A stretch of 10,633 nt of DNA, taken from NCBI GenBank assembly GCA_007116685.1, contig SKIC01000043.1, forward strand, positions 1-10,633, read 5' to 3'. The position numbers were made by a program, and so were the translations under genes. This DNA comes from Balneolales bacterium. GTDB taxonomy: Bacteria; Bacteroidota; Rhodothermia; Balneolales; Natronogracilivirgulaceae. Within the stretch, counting starts at the first letter, position 1. Each line of letters opens with the position of its first letter. Positions 7,282 to 10,633 of the stretch are shown here, piece by piece. Below the pieces are notes generated by a model, which searched no databases, had not been told where the DNA came from, and was given only the letters and a program-made list of their open reading frames with translations.

Positions 7282-8007
7282 ATGAACCGCAGAGACATGA
7301 TAAAATCCACCCTTGGTGGTGCCGCAATGGTTGGAGCAACTGGATTGATGACTCCGGGCTATGCTTCAAAAATCTTAACAGACTCATTCAGCAGCTCTGA
7401 AAACAAATACGTATTGCCCGATTTAAAATACGCTTACGATGCCCTGGAACCTCATATTGATGCGCAAACAATGGAATTGCATCATAGCAGACATCATCAG
7501 GCTTATGTAAATGGCTTAAACACAGCCAACGAAAGATTAGCAGAAGCCAGAGAAAGTGATGATTTCAGTATAGTAAAACATTGGTCTCGCGAACTTGCCT
7601 TTCATGGTGGTGGACACTTTTTACATGCCTTATTTTGGAAAACAATGAGTCCAAATGGTGGTGGAGAGCCCTCTGACAGATCTTTAAGAAATGTTATAAA
7701 TAGAAGTTTTGGAAGTTACGATGGCTTCAAACGACATTTTATTGCAGCATCTAATGCCGTAGAAGGAAGTGGGTGGGGAATGCTCAGCTATGAGCCCAAT
7801 AGCGGAAAATTAGTGATTCATCAAGCTGAGCGTCAATCAGACTTGACCCAGTGGGTATCGCGGCCAATTCTCGGTGTTGATGTGTGGGAGCATGCCTATT
7901 ACCTGAATTATCAGAACAGAAGAGGTGATTACGTAAATGCCTTCTTCAATGTAATTAACTGGAATGCCGTAGCTGAATTATACGATGCCGCTGCCACTGC
8001 CGGTTGA
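7282..8007 (+). CDS. sod: Fe/Mn-family superoxide dismutase with a Tat signal peptide
   Basis: A 241-residue superoxide dismutase that converts superoxide to oxygen and hydrogen peroxide. The N-terminus MNRRDMIK matches the twin-arginine export motif and is followed by an Ala/Gly-rich segment to about GYA (28), so the enzyme is probably exported folded, with its metal, to the periplasm or anchored there. The core starts at YVLPDLKYAYDALEPHID. Expected metal ligands are all present: His67 (MELHHSRHH), His115 (GHFLHALFW), Asp200 and His204 (DVWEHAYYLNYQNRR). The glycine-rich GGGH before the second ligand and Gln185 in ERQSDL align with the Mn-type positions of E. coli SodA (Gly77, Gln146), so manganese or cambialistic use is favoured over iron; this is inference from alignment by eye. 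It stands alone between terminators. The 268-base upstream gap has a TTGACA at 7178-7183 but no well-placed -10 partner. Confidence 0.92.
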   Translation: MNRRDMIKSTLGGAAMVGATGLMTPGYASKILTDSFSSSENKYVLPDLKYAYDALEPHIDAQTMELHHSRHHQAYVNGLNTANERLAEARESDDFSIVKHWSRELAFHGGGHFLHALFWKTMSPNGGGEPSDRSLRNVINRSFGSYDGFKRHFIAASNAVEGSGWGMLSYEPNSGKLVIHQAERQSDLTQWVSRPILGVDVWEHAYYLNYQNRRGDYVNAFFNVINWNAVAELYDAAATAG

Positions 8008-8028
8008 TATTGTATAAAATCTATCTAT

Positions 8029-8063
8029 AAAGGGAAGTCTGATTTTTCGGGTTTCCCTTTTTT
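8029..8063 (+). terminator. Intrinsic terminator after sod (first of two)
   Basis: AAAGGGAA (8029-8036) pairs with TTCCCTTT (8053-8060). The stem can continue inward with G-U pairs and a CTGA/TCGG-like inner section, and T's run on to 8063. It starts 22 bases after the SOD stop. Its left arm shares AAAGGGAAG with the terminator after sppA. Confidence 0.8.
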
Positions 8064-8067
8064 ATTT

Positions 8068-8091
8068 CCTGTTATTCATACAGGCTTTTTT
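8068..8091 (+). terminator. Second terminator in tandem after sod
   Basis: CCTGT (8068-8072) pairs with ACAGG (8080-8084) around the loop TATTCAT, followed by C and six T's (8086-8091). Though shorter, it is correctly shaped and directly follows the first terminator, giving a two-step stop before the aminotransferase gene. Confidence 0.55.
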
Positions 8092-8094
8092 ATG

Positions 8095-8104
8095 TATCTT
8101 TTGC
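8095..8104 (+). promoter_or_regulatory. Possible Bacteroidota-type -7 box upstream of wecE
   Basis: TATCTTTTGC resembles the TAnnTTTG -7 element of Bacteroidota promoters, with one extra T. It lies directly after the tandem terminators and 33 bases before the GTG start, where a promoter is needed. No clear TTG -33 element is seen at the usual distance, so confidence is low. Confidence 0.3.
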
Positions 8105-8137
8105 GCTATCTAAGAACGTCAGAATATCAAATTATCC

Positions 8138-9277
8138 GTGTCTCAGCGAATTCCATTTAACATACCTGTATTAACAGGAAACGAAAATGATTACATCGTT
8201 AAAGCATTGCAGTCAGGTAAGTTGGCTGCAAAAGGGGAGTTCACGAAAAAGTGTACTACATATTTTCGAGAGAGATGGGGATTTGAGAGAAATTTGCTGA
8301 CTACCTCTTGCACATCTGCACTCGAGTTAGCTTCTATTGTTTCGGAAATAGGGCCGGGTGATGAAGTCATTGTGCCTTCCTACACATTTGTTTCCACGGC
8401 AAATGCTTTTGTTTTGCGTGGAGCAGAAATTCGTTTTGCTGACAGTCTGCCGAACCATCCAAATATAGATGTTCAGCATGCTATTTCCCTCATAAATGAG
8501 AAAACTAAAGCAATTATCGTAGTCCACTATGCTGGTATGGCTGTAGATATGGACCCCTTGATGGAAGCTGCCAAAAAGCACGATATTATCATCATCGAAG
8601 ATGCTGCTCAGGCGATTACGGTAAGCTATAAAGGCAGACCTTTGGGAGGAATTGGACATTTTGGCGCACTTTCCTTTCATGAGACCAAAAATATCACTTG
8701 CGGAGAAGCAGGCTTATTTACTGTTAATGACGAGAGATTTATCCGCCGGGCTGAGATTGTTCATGAATTAGGAACCAATCGCTCAGCTTTCCTCAGGGGA
8801 GAAGTTGACCGCTATACCTGGGTTGATGTAGGCTCATCGTTTTTCCCATCCGATGTTTTGGCTGCGATGCTTTGGGCGCAATTAAATGAACTCGAAAACA
8901 TTCAGGAGAAACGAATAAGTTTGTGGAATACCTACCATGAAAAACTTTCGAAATCTGATGCTGTCAGCCGAAAATTAGCATTGCCTGAAGTACCCGCATT
9001 TTCAACCAATAATGCACATACCTACTATTTGGTTGCAAATTCAGAAGATGAGCGAAATGATTTGATTGATTATTTGTCGAAGCACGGCGTGCAAGCCGTA
9101 TTTCATTATCAGGCTTTGCATAATTCGCCTTTTTACAGAACAAAAAATCCCGCAATCAGCTTACCAAATGCTGAGCGCTATACAAAATGCCTGGTTCGGT
9201 TGCCCTTGTATTACGATTTAAACTTTCAGCAGACAGAATACATCGCCAAATTGGTGATTTCCTTTTGCGAAGGGTGA
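8138..9277 (+). CDS. wecE: dTDP-4-amino-4,6-dideoxygalactose transaminase (WecE/RffA type)
   Basis: A 379-residue PLP-dependent sugar aminotransferase of the DegT/DnrJ/EryC1 family. WecE converts dTDP-4-keto-6-deoxy-glucose to dTDP-4-amino-4,6-dideoxy-galactose with glutamate as amino donor, for surface polysaccharide such as enterobacterial common antigen or O-antigen. Similarity to E. coli WecE runs end to end: IPFNIPVLTGNENDYI at the start, SGKLAAKGEFTKKC, PSYTFVSTANAFVLRGA, VHYAGMAVDMD, EDAAQ (Asp155, which contacts the PLP ring), SFHETKN with Lys184 as the Schiff-base lysine, GTNRSAFLRGEVDRYTWVD, and VFHYQALHNSPF near the end. Length matches E. coli (376). The start is GTG, chosen because it places the family's N-terminal motif correctly and no ATG is nearby. 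No other sugar-nucleotide genes are adjacent, so the product it serves is unknown. No T-rich terminator follows; a repeat hairpin at 9328-9351 lies there instead. Confidence 0.92.
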   Translation: MSQRIPFNIPVLTGNENDYIVKALQSGKLAAKGEFTKKCTTYFRERWGFERNLLTTSCTSALELASIVSEIGPGDEVIVPSYTFVSTANAFVLRGAEIRFADSLPNHPNIDVQHAISLINEKTKAIIVVHYAGMAVDMDPLMEAAKKHDIIIIEDAAQAITVSYKGRPLGGIGHFGALSFHETKNITCGEAGLFTVNDERFIRRAEIVHELGTNRSAFLRGEVDRYTWVDVGSSFFPSDVLAAMLWAQLNELENIQEKRISLWNTYHEKLSKSDAVSRKLALPEVPAFSTNNAHTYYLVANSEDERNDLIDYLSKHGVQAVFHYQALHNSPFYRTKNPAISLPNAERYTKCLVRLPLYYDLNFQQTEYIAKLVISFCEG

Positions 9278-9323
9278 CCTCCCCCTTGCCATGACTTGCT
9301 GTAGAACGACTTTAGGAAACTAG

Positions 9324-9379
9324 TACCCGCCGAGGTGATCTTCACCCAGCGTGGGATAAAGCGTACGCCACGGGCGCAC
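9324..9379 (+). repeat. Repeat copy A, hairpin-forming, downstream of wecE
   Basis: Bases 9324-9347 are identical to 10249-10272 (24 of 24). Homology resumes at the end, where TACGCCACGGGCGCAC here matches TACGCCACGGCGCAC in copy B (10326-10340). The identical core folds into a hairpin: CGCCG, a bulged A (9333), GGTGA, loop TCT, TCACC, then CAGCG, with one A-C mismatch at 9331/9348. A second hairpin-prone piece, GTACGCC with GGCGCAC, closes the copy. It begins 46 bases after the wecE stop in the same orientation, like a REP-type 3' element. It lacks the 36 extra bases found in copy B. Confidence 0.75.
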
Positions 9380-9530
9380 GGGATAAGACTAGAATTGGAT
9401 TACGATTTTAAATTAGAGTCAGTATCGAAAAAGATACTTCGTTTCCTGAGAATAACTGCATCGAGAGGGTGTAAATAAACGTATTGCCAAATCTTGATGG
9501 TAGCCATGTTGCAATATTACTTTCAGTATA

Positions 9531-9562
9531 TTAGTTTCATAATTATACCAAAACAAAACTAA
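9531..9562 (+). promoter_or_regulatory. Inverted repeat before the antitoxin gene, candidate operator
   Basis: TTAGTTT (9531-9537) and AAACTAA (9556-9562) form a perfect 7-base inverted repeat with an 18-base centre, ending 5 bases before the antitoxin start codon. Ribbon-helix-helix antitoxins usually repress their own operon by binding inverted repeats across the promoter, so this is the natural candidate site. A TTGCAA at 9509-9514 could serve as -35. Assignment rests on position and symmetry only. Confidence 0.4.
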
Positions 9563-9567
9563 GAATT

Positions 9568-9807
9568 GTGCCAAGTATTACCGTTAAAAATATTCCCCAG
9601 CCCATCTATAAGAAACTGAAGAAACAGGCAGAGGCGCAACATCGCAGTATGAACAGTCAGATAATTGCCTGTTTGGAAGAATCTGTGGAGCCCAAACGTG
9701 TTTCTCCGGAAGAAGTAATTCGCCAAGCCCGAATGATGCGGAAAAAAGCCAAAGGAAGTTTATCTATGGAAGAAATTCAGAATGCGATAGATCAAGGCAG
9801 GCCCTGA
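9568..9807 (+). CDS. FitA-like ribbon-helix-helix antitoxin
   Basis: A 79-residue antitoxin. Residues 2-8 (PSITVKN) form the DNA-binding beta strand, 11-24 the first helix, RSMNS (26-30) the turn typical of FitA/VapB-type ribbon-helix-helix proteins, and 30-40 (SQIIACLEESV) the second helix. The charged tail (about 46-79, with RQARMMRKKAKG) is where FitA-type antitoxins enter and block the PIN active site. The protein neutralises the toxin encoded 12 bases downstream and, as a complex, probably represses this operon. The start is GTG; the MPSITVKNIP beginning matches the family exactly, which supports it. A candidate operator lies just upstream (9531-9562). Confidence in the family is high; its exact VapB/FitA subgroup is less sure. 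Confidence 0.9.
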   Translation: MPSITVKNIPQPIYKKLKKQAEAQHRSMNSQIIACLEESVEPKRVSPEEVIRQARMMRKKAKGSLSMEEIQNAIDQGRP

Positions 9808-9819
9808 ATAAATGCAGTA

Positions 9820-10224
9820 ATGATTGTTGTTGATACAAATATCCTGGCACACTTCTGGCTGCCTTCAGATTATTCGGAAGTTTGTGACGAATTATTTGAA
9901 TGGGATTCCGAGTGGCTTGCTCCGGTACTCTGGAAAAGTGAATTTAGAAATGTTGTGATTCTCTACATGAGGAAGAATCTCATCAGTCTATCCGACGCAA
10001 TTCAGATAACTGAAAAGGCTGAAAATCAAATGAAGGAAAGAGAGTTTCATGTGAATTCAATTCAGGTTTATGATATGGCAGATAAATCCGATTGTTCATC
10101 TTACGACTGCGAGTTCGTTAGTCTTGCTCAAGACTTAGATATCAAGCTTATAACTATGGATAAGCAGATATTACGTTCTTTTCCGGAACGAGCTGCTACA
10201 CCAATGGATATTTTAAGTTCGTGA
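9820..10224 (+). CDS. vapC: PIN-domain ribonuclease toxin (VapC/FitB type)
   Basis: A 134-residue PIN-domain nuclease, the toxin of the pair. VapC toxins stop translation by metal-dependent cleavage of specific RNAs, often tRNAs. The four acidic residues that hold the metal are visible: Asp5 (MIVVDTN), Glu41 (WKSEFRN), Asp96 (SSYDCEFVSLAQ) and Asp114 (LITMDKQILRSFP). All are intact, so the nuclease is probably active. Length is normal for the family. It begins 12 bases after the antitoxin stop, so the two genes are almost surely one transcript. The RNA target cannot be read from sequence. No T-rich terminator follows; a repeat hairpin starts 24 bases after the stop. Chromosomal pairs of this kind are commonly acquired by horizontal transfer, which the flanking repeats may reflect. 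Confidence 0.93.
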   Translation: MIVVDTNILAHFWLPSDYSEVCDELFEWDSEWLAPVLWKSEFRNVVILYMRKNLISLSDAIQITEKAENQMKEREFHVNSIQVYDMADKSDCSSYDCEFVSLAQDLDIKLITMDKQILRSFPERAATPMDILSS

Positions 10225-10248
10225 TAGTTGGTAGAGGTAATAATGTAC

Positions 10249-10340
10249 TACCCGCCGAGGTGATCTTCACCCGGCGGATTATCTCGCGTCATCCTGACGC
10301 AAAATATCCAAATCGTACCACAGGTTACGCCACGGCGCAC
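10249..10340 (+). repeat. Repeat copy B, hairpin-forming, downstream of the toxin
   Basis: The first 24 bases equal those of copy A, and the end (TACGCCACGGCGCAC, 10326-10340) matches its end. Here the core hairpin is better: CCGCCG (10252-10257), bulged A (10258), GGTGA, loop TCT, TCACC, CGGCGG (10272-10277) gives 11 pairs, because G10273 replaces the A of copy A. The extra middle part carries another perfect hairpin, GCGTCA (10286-10291) with TGACGC (10295-10300) and loop TCC. It starts 24 bases after the vapC stop in the same orientation as copy A. Confidence 0.75.
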
Positions 10341-10441
10341 TTTAGGCTGTAAATAGAATATGAATATTCGCCAAACGAAGATTCGAAACACATTCCGCTG
10401 TGATAACGAATAAGGCGAGTCGAATCACAATTTTTCGAAAT
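10341..10441. other. Non-coding stretch between repeat B and the GH3 terminator
   Basis: No gene seen. It contains a 7-base inverted repeat, GATTCGA (10380-10386) with TCGAATC (10420-10426), enclosing a smaller CACA/TGTG hairpin (10389-10402), and a short GAATA/TATTC hairpin at 10356-10369. ACTTTAGG at its left edge (10339-10346) also occurs just before copy A (9309-9316). These may be further parts of the repeat family. Confidence 0.4.
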
Positions 10442-10483
10442 AAAAAAGACCTGACCATCCACTACAGCAGACGACCAGGTCTT
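10442..10483 (-). terminator. Terminator of the minus-strand GH3 gene
   Basis: On the minus strand AAGACCTG (10483-10476) pairs with CAGGTCTT (10453-10446), and a U run follows from the A's at 10442-10447. It begins 34 bases beyond the stop codon of the GH3 gene, at the expected distance. The arms are identical to those of the 874-916 element. Confidence 0.78.
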
Positions 10484-10516
10484 CTAAACAAAGTTCACAA
10501 CTTTAAATCTCAATCC

Positions 10517-10633
10517 TTACCAGCTTACTCCGCCCACTAGTTTGATATCACGGGAAGAGTTGCCTATGTGGATTTCGTAATCGCCGGATTCAAGAACCCA
10601 GGCTAAATCTTCGGGGTGGAAGTATTTGAATGC
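10517..10633 (-). CDS. C-terminal end of a GH3 beta-glucosidase-like enzyme (partial)
   Basis: Reading the minus strand from the window edge gives 38 codons and a TAA (complement of 10517-10519). The peptide, which includes FHPEDLAWVLESGDYEIHIG and then NSSRDIKLVGGVSW, matches the fibronectin III-like C-terminal domain of glycoside hydrolase family 3 beta-glucosidases/xylosidases, whose ends typically read W.VE.G.YE..VG.SS.DI.L.G. GH3 enzymes release terminal glucose or xylose from oligosaccharides, often in the periplasm of Bacteroidota. The catalytic domains are outside the window, so substrate and location are unknown. The gene converges on the toxin gene, and its terminator follows directly. 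Confidence 0.78.
   Translation of the reverse strand, partial: AFKYFHPEDLAWVLESGDYEIHIGNSSRDIKLVGGVSW

Noticed and set aside
8327..8680. Minus-strand open frame of about 117 codons inside wecE.
   Set aside because: It lies wholly within a strongly supported wecE gene on the other strand, and its peptide is cysteine/serine-rich with no recognisable domain; it is a shadow frame.
9568..10224. The toxin-antitoxin pair considered as part of a larger defence island.
   Set aside because: Neighbours on both sides are a sugar aminotransferase and a GH3 glycosidase; no restriction, helicase, ATPase or phage-related genes are present.
9324..10340. Two repeats considered as a CRISPR array or as transposon ends.
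   Set aside because: Only two copies about 925 bases apart with genes between them, no spacer pattern, no cas genes and no transposase. They are direct rather than inverted, and no target-site duplication is evident.

Overview
The window looks like an ordinary chromosomal segment from a Bacteroidota-like bacterium, most plausibly the Balneolota/Rhodothermota side of that group. This is inference from moderate AT-richness, A-rich rather than Shine-Dalgarno-like upstream regions, a DUF5686 outer-membrane protein with an N-terminal carboxypeptidase-regulatory-like domain, a signal peptide peptidase fused to a beta-rich secreted domain, and a GH3 glycosidase tail. No 16S or other phylogenetic marker is present, so the assignment is tentative. 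There is no phage, transposase, CRISPR array or recognisable defence island apart from one toxin-antitoxin pair.

Layout, left to right. Positions 1-852 (+) hold the 3' part of an RsmF-like rRNA cytosine-C5 methyltransferase. Positions 853-1252 form a 400-base gap with no convincing gene but several hairpins and two terminator-like structures of opposite orientation. Positions 1253-7013 (+) hold three exported proteins: an orphan periplasmic substrate-binding protein, the DUF5686 outer-membrane barrel, and the large SppA-type protease. The strong terminator after the binding protein physically overlaps the start of the DUF5686 gene, with that gene's ATG in the hairpin loop. Positions 7282-8007 (+) hold a Tat-exported Fe/Mn superoxide dismutase bounded by a terminator on the left and two tandem terminators on the right. 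Positions 8138-9277 (+) hold a WecE/RffA-type sugar aminotransferase with a GTG start. Positions 9568-10224 (+) hold a FitA-like antitoxin and a PIN-domain (VapC) toxin. Two copies of a hairpin-forming repeat in the same orientation flank this pair. The far right edge (10517-10633, minus strand) is the C-terminus of a GH3 beta-glucosidase-like enzyme followed by its own terminator.

How the genes fit together: the central block is an envelope neighbourhood (secretion signals, outer-membrane proteins, a periplasmic/outer-membrane protease, an exported SOD), but apart from the first pair nothing forces a single operon, since most units have their own terminators. The toxin-antitoxin pair is the only accessory-looking unit. 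The least ordinary signals are the terminator/start-codon overlap at 2161-2212, the repeat pair around the toxin-antitoxin genes, the SppA fusion architecture, and the structured non-coding gap at 853-1252. No clearly undescribed multi-gene system is visible.
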